Source: CAVPEW01 sp050247895 (GTDB lineage: Bacteria > Actinomycetota > Acidimicrobiia > Acidimicrobiales > VFJN01). From it: a DNA stretch of 17,198 nt. The notes beneath the pieces are model-generated. The model made no database searches. It was given only the letters and a program-made list of their open reading frames with translations, and was not told where the DNA came from. Shown here one piece after another: positions 1-6,834 of the stretch; the first letter of the stretch is position 1, and every line of letters begins with the position of its first letter. The position numbers and the translations under genes are program-made. The DNA lies in assembly GCA_050247895.1 (NCBI GenBank), contig JBFWTJ010000043.1:1-17198 (forward strand). The letters are read 5' to 3'.

Positions 1-161
1 GCGGGCGCCGGCTCGGCCCTCACGGGCAGCGGCGCCGCCTCCCAGCCCCAGCGGGCCGGGGTGGCGAAGAGCCGCTCGGCCAGGGCCACGGGCCAGTCGC
101 CCGCCGCCGGTGGCGCCTGGGGGAGGGCGCGTCCCGCGTCGGCTGCGGGGTCGGTGCTCAC
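1..161 (-). CDS. Unknown protein, N-terminal part only (runs off the left edge)
   Basis: An open frame on the minus strand begins with a GTG at 161-159 and stays open to the window edge, giving about 53 residues. The GTG overlaps the TGA stop of the upstream 149-residue gene in GTGA form, the same coupling used elsewhere in this window. The translation starts with a short Ala/Pro/Asp-rich stretch and then becomes more protein-like (GDWPVALAERLFATPARWGW), with several Trp residues and an amphipathic segment. I see no Shine-Dalgarno sequence, so translation probably depends on coupling. I do not recognise a family and the C-terminus is missing. The call rests on the open frame, the stop-start overlap and the composition, so it could still be a chance frame in GC-rich DNA. 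Confidence 0.5.
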   Translation of the reverse strand, partial: MSTDPAADAGRALPQAPPAAGDWPVALAERLFATPARWGWEAAPLPVRAEPAP

Positions 162-607
162 CACGCGACGAGGGCGACCACCACGACGGCGAGGACGGCG
201 AGCAGGGCGAGGAGCAGGCCGACCCGTGCGGCGGGTGACCGTCCGGTCGGCCCGGCTGCCGGGTGGTGCGGCCAGGTGCCGTCGCTGAGGTCGAGGTCGT
301 CGTAGTCCTCGAACTCGTCGAGGTCGTCGAAGTCCTCGAGGTCACCCGGCTCGCGGCCGGTCCGACGTGGTGCGCCGAAGGCCGCGGGCGGGCTCGGCCA
401 TCCGCCGGACGCCCCCCGGCCGGCGAGCCCGGTCCGGTCGGTCCCTCCGGCCGACGCCTTGCGGCTCGCGGCGTCGCGCCGGGCCCGCGCCGCGGCCTGT
501 TGGGTCCGGGCGGCGTCGGCGGCCAGGCGCCGCTGGCGCTCCTGGGCCTCCACCGCCTGGCGATGGGCCGCCGCGGCCCTGCGGTGCTGGTCGAAGGGCG
601 AGGTCAC
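158..607 (-). CDS. Small tail-anchored membrane protein with acidic tract, function unknown
   Basis: The 149-residue product has three visible parts. Residues 1-50 are rich in Ala, Arg and Gln and look like a charged helix or short coiled coil (FDQHRRAAAAHRQAVEAQER). Residues 89-110 form a strongly acidic run of Asp, Glu, Leu and Phe. Residues about 128-149 are a single hydrophobic segment (VGLLLALLAVLAVVVVALVAW) that ends the protein. This suggests a C-terminally anchored protein with its body in the cytoplasm. I chose the GTG at 607-605; the frame stays open upstream to a TAG at 757-755 but contains no other ATG or GTG. The stop overlaps the GTG start of the next leftward gene, so the two probably form an operon. 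I recognise no family. A scaffold or division-associated role would be speculation. Confidence 0.6.
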   Translation of the reverse strand: MTSPFDQHRRAAAAHRQAVEAQERQRRLAADAARTQQAAARARRDAASRKASAGGTDRTGLAGRGASGGWPSPPAAFGAPRRTGREPGDLEDFDDLDEFEDYDDLDLSDGTWPHHPAAGPTGRSPAARVGLLLALLAVLAVVVVALVAW

Positions 608-882
608 CGGGAGCTCGATCCGCTCGCCCGCACCCGGCGCGCCCCGCTGTCCGGGAACGGGCCGCGGCGCGGCCCCCGCGACCCTCGATGAGGTCCTGGC
701 GTCCGCATCGGTCCAATGTCCCCCGGGGACGACCTCGAGGACGCCAGTGGTCGACTACTCAGGCCCTCGGGCCCGGCATGTTGCGCCGCTCGTCCTCTTC
801 GCCCGGTTTGTCGACCGAGATGCCATGTGAAGGCAACCTGTTGCTCACCTGAAGGTCGAACGGGCGTGCTGAGCTGCCCGCC
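608..882. other. Divergent intergenic region
   Basis: These 275 bases separate the leftward small membrane protein from the rightward secreted nuclease and should hold the 5' signals of both. I could not identify a convincing -10/-35 pair for either direction. The part nearest the nuclease (about 805-870) is the least GC-rich and is the likeliest promoter zone. Upstream of the nuclease ATG there is no good Shine-Dalgarno sequence. The only structured element I could support is the inverted repeat listed separately. Confidence 0.5.
827..848. promoter_or_regulatory. Imperfect inverted repeat upstream of the nuclease gene, possible operator
   Basis: The left arm reads GTGA-AG-GCAAC and the right arm GTTGC-TCAC, separated by CT. 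Nine base pairs match once the AG at 831-832 is treated as a bulge. The repeat lies 35-56 bases before the nuclease ATG, where a regulator of that gene could bind. Given the gene's apparent phosphate-releasing role, Pho-type control would make sense. However, the sequence does not show the clean direct repeats expected of an actinobacterial PHO box, so the site is only a candidate. Confidence 0.25.
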
Positions 883-3800
883 ATGTCGCGCACCCGTCGC
901 TGGATCGTCGCCGCCCTCACCGCCTCGATGGTCGGAGGGCTCCTGGCCACACCACCCGCGGACGCCGCGGTCGACCCCGCCGCGACGATGGTCATCTCCG
1001 AGGTCTACGGCGGTGGCGGCAACAGCGGGGCGCCCATCCGGCGGGACTTCGTCGAGCTGTTCAACAAGGGCACGGCCGACCTCGACCTGAGCGGCTGGTC
1101 GGTCCAGTACCGCTCGGCCACCGGCACCGGCGGGTGGCAGGTGACCCCGCTGACCGGGACCATCGAGGCCGGCGGGCACCTCCTGGTCGGCGAGGCGACC
1201 GGGGCCAACACGAGCGTCCCCGACATCGACGCCGACGTCAGCGGGACCATCGCCATGTCGGGCACCGCGGGCAAGGTGGCGCTGGTCCAGGCGGCCACGG
1301 CCCTGTCCTGCACGACGGCTTGCGCCTCCGCCGTGGCGGTCGTCGACTTCGTCGGCTGGGGCAACGCCAACGACTTCGCCGGGAGCGGCGCGGCGCCGGC
1401 GACGACCAACCCCACCTCGGTCGAGCGCGACGCGGCCCGGACCAACACGGCAGACAACGCGGCCGACTTCACCGTGGGCACGCCGACCCCGCAGGGCCGC
1501 GGCGAGGGCGGCGATCCGGATCCGGGCGACCCCGAGCTGGTGTCGATCGCCGAGATCCAGGGCACCGGGGCCTCGTCGCCGCTGGCCGGCCAGACCGTCA
1601 CGACCCGCGGCGTGGTCACCGCGGCCTACCCGACGGGCGGGTTCAACGGCTACCACCTCCAGACCGAGGGCACCGGCGGCGACACGACGCTCGAGGGCCG
1701 CACGGCGTCGGACGGCATCTTCGTGTTCTCGTCGGCCACCGTCGGTGCGGTCGAGGTCGGTGACCTGGTCGAGGTCACCGGGGCCGTGTCGGAGTTCAAC
1801 GGCCTCACCGAGCTGACGGTGACGGCCGGCAACCTGACCGTGCTCGACGAGCCGTTCGCGCCCGTGCTGCCCCTGGACGTCCCCTGGCCGGCCACCGATG
1901 CCGACCGGGAGCTGATCGAGTCGATGCTGGTCCAGCCGGCCGGCGACTACACGGTGACCAACACCTTCACCGCCAACCAGTTCAGCGAGGTCGGCCTGGC
2001 CTTCGGCACCACCCCGCTGGCCCAGCCCACCGACGTCGCGCCCGTGGCCGACGCCCCCGGTGTGGCCGCCGTGGTGGCCGACAACGCCGCCCGCCTCGTC
2101 ACCCTCGACGACGGCGCCTCGACCAACTTCCTCGGCTCGGCCGGCCAGAGCCAGACCCCGCCGTACATCTCGCTGTCGAACCCGCTGCGGGTCGGCGCGG
2201 CCGTCACCTTCAACGAGCCCGTCGTCGTCGACTACCGGTTCGCCCTGTGGCGGTTCCAGCCCACCCACCCGGTCACCTCGACCACCCCGACCTCGCAGCG
2301 CCCGACCTTCTCCGACGACCGGGAGCCCAGCCCGGCCGACGTGGGCGGCGACGTCAGCCTGGCCTCGTTCAACGTCCTCAACTACTTCACGACCCTGGGC
2401 GCCCAGACGCCGGGTTGCACGTCGTTCAACGACCGCACCGGCGATCCGGTGACCGTCAGCGGCGGCTGCGACCCCCGCGGGGCGTGGGACCCCGACGACC
2501 TCGTCCGCCAGCAGACCAAGATCGTGGCGGCCATCGACGCCCTCGACGCCGACGTCGTGGGCCTGATGGAGATCGAGAACTCCGCCGCCCTGGGCGAGGC
2601 GCCCGACGAAGCGGTGGCGACCCTGGTCGACGCCCTCAACGCCGAGGCCGGCGAGGCCCGCTGGGCCTACGTGCCCTCCTCGACCGAGCTGCCCGACCCG
2701 GCGGTCCAGGACGTGATCACCAACGCCCTCATCTACCAGCCGGCCGCGGTGGACCTCGTCGGCCCGTCCCGGGCCCTGGGCACCGCGAGCGACCCGGGCG
2801 AGGCGTTCTCCAACGCCCGGGAGCCGATCGGCCAGGCGTTCGCGCCGGCCGGCGGGGGCGAGCCGTTCTTCGTCGCCGTCAACCACTTCAAGTCGAAGAG
2901 CGCCAGCGGTGCCACCGGCGACGAGGCCGACCAGGGCGACGGCCAGGGCGCCTGGAACCCCTCCCGGATCCGCCAGGCCCAGGCCCTGGCCGACTGGACC
3001 ACCGCCGTGCTGGCCGAGGCGGAGATCGCCGACGCCTTCCTGATCGGCGACTTCAACTCGTACACGCGGGAGGATCCCCTCGAGCTGCTCTACGCGGCCG
3101 GCTACGCCGACGTGAACCTCGAGGTCGGCGGCAACGTCGAGCAGTCGTACTCCTTCTCCGGGCTCAACGGCTCGCTCGACCACGTGCTGGCCAACTCCGC
3201 CGCGCTCGACCGGGTCACGGGCTCGGACATCTGGACCATCAACTCGCCGGAGTCGATCGCGCTCGAGTACAGCCGGCACAACTACCACGGCTCGCTCTTC
3301 TACGAGCCGGGCCCGTTCCGCTCCAGCGACCACGACCCCGTGCTGGTGGGCATCGACGCCGGCCCCGGCGTGCCGGGGGTGGTGGACCTGACCTTGCTGG
3401 CGGTGAACGACTTCCACGGGCGGATCGATGGGAACACGGTGGCGTTCGCGGGGACGGTGGAGGAGCTGCGCGCCGCGGCGGGTGAGGGTTCGACGGTGTT
3501 CCTGGGCGGGGGCGACCTGATCGGGGCGTCGTTGTTCGCGTCGGCGGTGGCGGGCGACCAGCCGACGATCGATGTGTTCAACGCGTTGGACCTGGACGTG
3601 TCGGTGGTGGGGAACCACGAGTTCGACCAGGGGTTCGCCGATCTGGTGGATCGGGTGATCGGCGATCCGGCTGATCCGAACGCGTCGTGGCCGTACCTGG
3701 GTGCGAACGTGTACCTGGCCGACGGGGTCTCGCCCGCGCTGCCCGAGTTCGTGGTGGTCGAGCGTGCGGGCCTGCGGGTCGGCGTGGTGGGCGCGGTGAC

Positions 3801-5883
3801 CCAGGAGACCCCGACGTTGGTGTCGCCGGGGGGTGTGGCCGGGTTGGTGTTCGGCGATCCGGTGGAGGCGGTGAACCGGGTCGCCGGCCAGCTGTCCGAT
3901 GGTGATCCGGGCAACGGCGAAGCCGATGTGGTGGTGGCCGCGTTCCACGAGGGCGCGCCGGCGGGGGAGCCCTCCACGCTGGAGGATCAGGTCGCGGCCT
4001 CGGCGGTGTTCGCTCGGATCGTGAACGACACCTCACCGGTGGTCGACGCGATCTTCACCGGGCACACCCACCAGCCCTATGCGTGGGAGGCACCGGTCCC
4101 GGGGACCTCGGCGACCCGGCCGGTCGTCCAGACCGGGAACTACGGGGAACTGGTCGGCGAGGTCGTGCTGTCGGTCGACAGCGCCTCGGGCGAGGTGCTG
4201 GCCCACGCGCAGCGCAACGTGGCCCGCACGACGACCCCGGCCGCGGAGCTGATCGCGGGGTACCCGCGGGTGGCCGAGGTGGCCGGGATCGTGGAGGCGG
4301 CGTTGGACCATGCGGCCGAGATCGGCGAGGTCGTGGTCGGCACCGCGGCGGCGGACATCACCACCGCCTACTCGGGCGGGGCGTTCGTGGGCGGGGTGTG
4401 GGTGGGCCCGGATCCGGCCAACCCGGCCGCGGGTCGGGATGATCGAGCGTCGGAGTCGACGTTGGGGAACCTGGTCGCGGATGCCCTGCTGGCCAGCCTG
4501 GCCGCCCCGGAGCGGGGCGGGGCCCAGATCGGGATCACCAACCCGGGCGGGTTGCGGGCCGAGCTGTTCGCGGGGGACCTGACCTACGCCGAGGCCAACG
4601 CGGTGCTGCCGTTCGTGAACAACCTGTGGACCACCACCTTGACCGGGGCCCAGCTGGTCGAGGTCCTCGAGCAGCAGTGGCAGCGCGACGCCGCCGGGAA
4701 CGTCCCGTCCCGCCCCTACCTGCAACTGGGCGTGTCGGCGAACGTGGCGTACACGTTCGACCCGGCCCGGGCCGAGGGGTCCCGGATCACCTCGTTGTCG
4801 GTGGACGGGGTGCCGGTGGACCCGGCCGGGGCGTACCGGGTGGGGACGTTCTCGTTCCTGGCCCAGGGCGGGGACAACTTCCGGGCCTTCACCGGCGGGA
4901 CCGACACCCGGGACTCGGGGTTGATCGACCGGGACGCCTGGATCGCCTACCTCGGTGCCCACTCGCCGGTCGCCCCGGACTTCGCCCGGCGGGCCACCCG
5001 GCTCACCGGCCTCCCCGACAGCGTCCAGGCCGGCGACAGCCTGGCCTTCGAGGTCGCCGGGTTGGACCTGACCAGCCTGGGCGCCCCCCAGAACACCAAC
5101 CTGACCGTCACCCTCGACGACACGATCCTGGACACCGTCCCCGTGACCGACGGGACCGCCACGATCACCGTGACCGTGCCCGCCGGGACCCCGGCAGGGA
5201 CGGCCACCCTGGTCCTGGTCGCGGACCCGTCGGGCACCACGATCACCCGCACGATCCAGGTCACCCCGGCCACCCCGGTCGGCCCTGAGGCCTGGGCCCC
5301 GTGGCGGGTCTACGACACCGGCGACCAGGTCACCCACCAGGGCAAGGTGTACGAAGCCCTGTGGTGGACCCTGGCCCAGACCCCCGGTGACCCCTGGGGC
5401 CCCTGGCAGGAGATCGCCACCAGCCCCGACGGCACGGCGGTCTGGACCCCGTCCCGGGTGTTCGACACCGGTGAGCTCGTCACCCACGACGGCCGCCTGT
5501 GGCGGGCCAAGTGGTGGACCCGCAACCAGGCCCCCGGGGCCAGCCCCTGGGGCCCCTGGGAGCAGATCCCCGACACCACCACCCCCGGCACCAGCCCGGC
5601 CTGGTCGGCCCACACCACCTACGACACCGGCGACCAGGTCACCCACGCCGGCAAGGTGTACGAAGCGCTGTGGTGGACCCTGGCCCAGACCCCCGGTGAC
5701 CCCTGGGGCCCCTGGCAGGAGATCGCCACCAGCCCCGACGGCACCGCGGTCTGGACCCCCTCACGCGTGTTCGACACCGGCGACCAGGCCACCCACGACG
5801 GCCAGACCTGGCAAGCGCGCTGGTGGACCCGCAACCAAGCCCCGGGCGGCGACCCCTGGGGCCCCTGGCAGCGCGTCGGCTGA
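883..5883 (+). CDS. Secreted multidomain ExeM/NucH-type DNase fused to 5'-nucleotidase with four CBM5/12-like modules
   Basis: The 1666-residue product should be exported and should degrade extracellular nucleic acid to nucleosides and phosphate. Residues 1-29 form a Sec signal peptide ending near ADA. Residues 35-140 resemble a lamin-tail domain (VISEVYGGGG, FVELFN), followed by a beta-rich ExeM linker domain at 220-330. Residues 490-826 form the endonuclease/exonuclease/phosphatase domain, with E563, H668, the GDFN motif at 722-725, D766-H767 and SDHD at 815-818. Residues 836-1110 are the metallophosphatase part of a 5'-nucleotidase: NDFHG 842-846, D878, GNHE 910-913, H1022 and GHTH 1060-1063. 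Its C-terminal substrate domain covers 1140-1345 (NPGGLR 1220-1225, QGGDNF). An Ig-like stretch and four Trp-rich binding modules (1469-1666) follow. All metal-site motifs look intact. The ATG at 883 was chosen because it gives the signal peptide directly. Codon use shifts inside the gene. Confidence 0.93.
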   Translation: MSRTRRWIVAALTASMVGGLLATPPADAAVDPAATMVISEVYGGGGNSGAPIRRDFVELFNKGTADLDLSGWSVQYRSATGTGGWQVTPLTGTIEAGGHLLVGEATGANTSVPDIDADVSGTIAMSGTAGKVALVQAATALSCTTACASAVAVVDFVGWGNANDFAGSGAAPATTNPTSVERDAARTNTADNAADFTVGTPTPQGRGEGGDPDPGDPELVSIAEIQGTGASSPLAGQTVTTRGVVTAAYPTGGFNGYHLQTEGTGGDTTLEGRTASDGIFVFSSATVGAVEVGDLVEVTGAVSEFNGLTELTVTAGNLTVLDEPFAPVLPLDVPWPATDADRELIESMLVQPAGDYTVTNTFTANQFSEVGLAFGTTPLAQPTDVAPVADAPGVAAVVADNAARLVTLDDGASTNFLGSAGQSQTPPYISLSNPLRVGAAVTFNEPVVVDYRFALWRFQPTHPVTSTTPTSQRPTFSDDREPSPADVGGDVSLASFNVLNYFTTLGAQTPGCTSFNDRTGDPVTVSGGCDPRGAWDPDDLVRQQTKIVAAIDALDADVVGLMEIENSAALGEAPDEAVATLVDALNAEAGEARWAYVPSSTELPDPAVQDVITNALIYQPAAVDLVGPSRALGTASDPGEAFSNAREPIGQAFAPAGGGEPFFVAVNHFKSKSASGATGDEADQGDGQGAWNPSRIRQAQALADWTTAVLAEAEIADAFLIGDFNSYTREDPLELLYAAGYADVNLEVGGNVEQSYSFSGLNGSLDHVLANSAALDRVTGSDIWTINSPESIALEYSRHNYHGSLFYEPGPFRSSDHDPVLVGIDAGPGVPGVVDLTLLAVNDFHGRIDGNTVAFAGTVEELRAAAGEGSTVFLGGGDLIGASLFASAVAGDQPTIDVFNALDLDVSVVGNHEFDQGFADLVDRVIGDPADPNASWPYLGANVYLADGVSPALPEFVVVERAGLRVGVVGAVTQETPTLVSPGGVAGLVFGDPVEAVNRVAGQLSDGDPGNGEADVVVAAFHEGAPAGEPSTLEDQVAASAVFARIVNDTSPVVDAIFTGHTHQPYAWEAPVPGTSATRPVVQTGNYGELVGEVVLSVDSASGEVLAHAQRNVARTTTPAAELIAGYPRVAEVAGIVEAALDHAAEIGEVVVGTAAADITTAYSGGAFVGGVWVGPDPANPAAGRDDRASESTLGNLVADALLASLAAPERGGAQIGITNPGGLRAELFAGDLTYAEANAVLPFVNNLWTTTLTGAQLVEVLEQQWQRDAAGNVPSRPYLQLGVSANVAYTFDPARAEGSRITSLSVDGVPVDPAGAYRVGTFSFLAQGGDNFRAFTGGTDTRDSGLIDRDAWIAYLGAHSPVAPDFARRATRLTGLPDSVQAGDSLAFEVAGLDLTSLGAPQNTNLTVTLDDTILDTVPVTDGTATITVTVPAGTPAGTATLVLVADPSGTTITRTIQVTPATPVGPEAWAPWRVYDTGDQVTHQGKVYEALWWTLAQTPGDPWGPWQEIATSPDGTAVWTPSRVFDTGELVTHDGRLWRAKWWTRNQAPGASPWGPWEQIPDTTTPGTSPAWSAHTTYDTGDQVTHAGKVYEALWWTLAQTPGDPWGPWQEIATSPDGTAVWTPSRVFDTGDQATHDGQTWQARWWTRNQAPGGDPWGPWQRVG
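5287..5880 (+). repeat. Two copies of a 309-base unit encoding paired CBM5/12-like modules
   Basis: The 3' end of the nuclease gene encodes four modules at residues 1469-1512, 1519-1562, 1572-1615 and 1622-1666. Each begins with an aromatic residue near a Y/F-DTG motif and ends in WGPW, as in CBM5/12 chitin- or cellulose-binding folds. Modules 1 and 3 are nearly identical (YEALWWTLAQTPGDPWGPW), and modules 2 and 4 are similar to each other (WWTRNQAPG). The repeating unit is therefore a pair of modules, offset by 309 bases. Bases 5311-5450 and 5620-5759 differ at only about five positions, three of them in one codon. This points to recent duplication or gene conversion. Confidence 0.85.
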
Positions 5884-5905
5884 TCACCCCGAGCACCTCG
5901 CGTCC

Positions 5906-5934
5906 GACCGCCCGGCCCCACCGGCCGGGCGGTC
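5906..5934. terminator. Strong GC hairpin between convergent genes
   Basis: A perfect 12-bp inverted repeat (GACCGCCCGGCC and its complement) flanks a 5-base loop, CCACC. It starts 22 bases after the nuclease stop codon and lies about 40 bases beyond the stop of the convergent TetR gene. No T-run follows on either side, as is common in high-GC actinobacteria, so it may act in both directions. The rest of the 5884-5974 gap shows nothing else. Confidence 0.75.
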
Positions 5935-5974
5935 CCGCGCCGGGCCAGGGTCGGGTGAGAGCACTCTGGCTGAG

Positions 5975-6637
5975 TCAGGCCGGCGGGACCAGGTCCCGGC
6001 GGAGCTTGTCCAGCAGCGTGTCGTACAGCTTCCGCAGGTCGGTGCGGTCGGGGTAGACGACCCACTGGATCGAGATGCCGCGCCATGCGGCGAGGAGCAG
6101 GTCGGCCTCGGCCTGGGGGTCGATGTCGGGGCGGATCGAGCCGTCCTCGACCCCTTGGCGGAAGAAGGCGGTCAGGTGGCGCTGGAGGGCGGCGAACGAC
6201 CGCTGGAAGCGCTGGCTGAGGGAGGGGATCGACTGGGCCGAGTCGATGATGAGCCGGATGAAGGCCCGCAGGACCGTGGGCTCCTCGACTGCGTTGGCCG
6301 CCACGGCCTCGGTCGCGGCGAGCACGCGATCGAGGCCCGACCGGTCGTCGATCTCGCCGAACACCTCGGGGCTCCACGGCTCGGAGGCCCGCTCGACGAA
6401 GGTCCACACGAGGGCCTCCTTGGACCCGAAGCGGGCGTTGACCAGGCCACGGCTGAAGCCGGCCCGCTGGCCGATGGCGACCAACGTGGTGTCGGTGTAG
6501 CCCCGTTCGGCGATGAGCTCGGCGGTGGCGTCGAGCAGGCGCTGGGTCGAGAGCTGGGACCGCTCCTGCTGGGGCTCGTAGGCGACGCGACCTCGACCGG
6601 GCGCACGACCGCGAGCGCTGGCAGGGCTGGTCGACAT
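5975..6637 (-). CDS. TetR/AcrR-family transcriptional regulator
   Basis: The 220-residue product has the usual TetR length. Its N-terminal helix-turn-helix lies at about residues 30-75: LLDATAELIAERGYTDTT, then a recognition region (IGQRAGFSRGLVNARF) and the GSKEALV cap typical of the family. The remaining 145 residues form the helical ligand and dimer domain, which is not diagnostic of a ligand. I chose the ATG at 6637-6635 because AGGAAGG lies 12 bases upstream on the same strand; the longer frame upstream runs through promoter sequence. The gene diverges from the ABC importer, and the shared gap contains palindromes over the importer promoter. It most likely represses that operon, and perhaps its own gene, until a pathway ligand (possibly an acyl-CoA) binds. 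The ligand is an inference. Confidence 0.92.
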   Translation of the reverse strand: MSTSPASARGRAPGRGRVAYEPQQERSQLSTQRLLDATAELIAERGYTDTTLVAIGQRAGFSRGLVNARFGSKEALVWTFVERASEPWSPEVFGEIDDRSGLDRVLAATEAVAANAVEEPTVLRAFIRLIIDSAQSIPSLSQRFQRSFAALQRHLTAFFRQGVEDGSIRPDIDPQAEADLLLAAWRGISIQWVVYPDRTDLRKLYDTLLDKLRRDLVPPA

Positions 6638-6674
6638 GGTCGTCGGTCGCCTTCCTGGTGTGCTGGGTGCCCGC

Positions 6675-6711
6675 CCCTCCGGCGGTGCTCGGAGGGTCCC
6701 CGCCGAGTGTA
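6675..6711 (-). promoter_or_regulatory. Possible TetR-gene -10 box and leader hairpin
   Basis: Reading leftward, TACACT at 6711-6706 fits the actinobacterial TAnnnT -10 pattern, but I found no good -35 behind it. Just downstream, CCCTCCG (6675-6681) and CGGAGGG (6690-6696) form a 7-bp stem with an 8-base loop. In a transcript starting near 6699 this stem would sit at the 5' end of the leader, about 40 bases before the start codon. This is weak evidence based on pattern alone. Confidence 0.3.
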
Positions 6712-6750
6712 GGTGCGGAGCGTCGGGGAGCAGCCTCCCGCAAAAGTGAC

Positions 6751-6784
6751 ACCTTGACAAGGTTTGGACCGAACGTGTTACGTT
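6751..6784. promoter_or_regulatory. Three helically phased palindromes, candidate TetR operators
   Basis: ACCTTG-A-CAAGGT (6751-6763) is a perfect 13-base palindrome over the -35 box. AACGT-GTT-ACGTT (6772-6784) is a perfect inverted repeat over the -10 box. Between them, GTTTGGACCGAAC (6762-6774) is a palindrome with one mismatched pair. The centres fall at about 6757, 6768 and 6778, so they lie 10-11 bases apart on the same face of the helix. A repressor bound here would block RNA polymerase directly. The adjacent divergent TetR gene is the obvious candidate binder. Confidence 0.6.
6754..6784 (+). promoter_or_regulatory. Sigma-70-type promoter of the ABC importer operon
   Basis: A consensus -35, TTGACA, lies at 6754-6759 and a TAnnnT -10, TACGTT, at 6779-6784, with a 19-base spacer. 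The spacer is slightly long, which often goes with regulated promoters. The region is clearly less GC-rich than its surroundings. Transcription would start near 6791, leaving a leader of about 45 bases before the ATPase ATG, with a G-rich ribosome binding site at 6821-6828. Confidence 0.65.
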
Positions 6785-6834
6785 GCATCTCGCCCTGGGA
6801 GGTGCATCCGGGGCCACCTTGGGGGGGATTCTGC

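Noticed and set aside
604..3948. A 1114-codon open frame on the minus strand opposite the nuclease gene
   Set aside because: Its translation is an Arg/Gly/His/Val-rich composition with no domain, and it is fully antisense to a gene with clear catalytic motifs. Stop codons are rare in all frames of such GC-rich DNA.
5287..5880. The repetitive 3' end of the nuclease gene as a CRISPR array or tandem satellite
   Set aside because: The two repeats are in frame, encode folded Trp-rich modules and have no spacer pattern.
6658..6834. Longer N-terminus for the ABC ATPase
   Set aside because: It would be translated from promoter and operator sequence. The ATG at 6835 has a suitable G-rich binding site and precedes the conserved fold.
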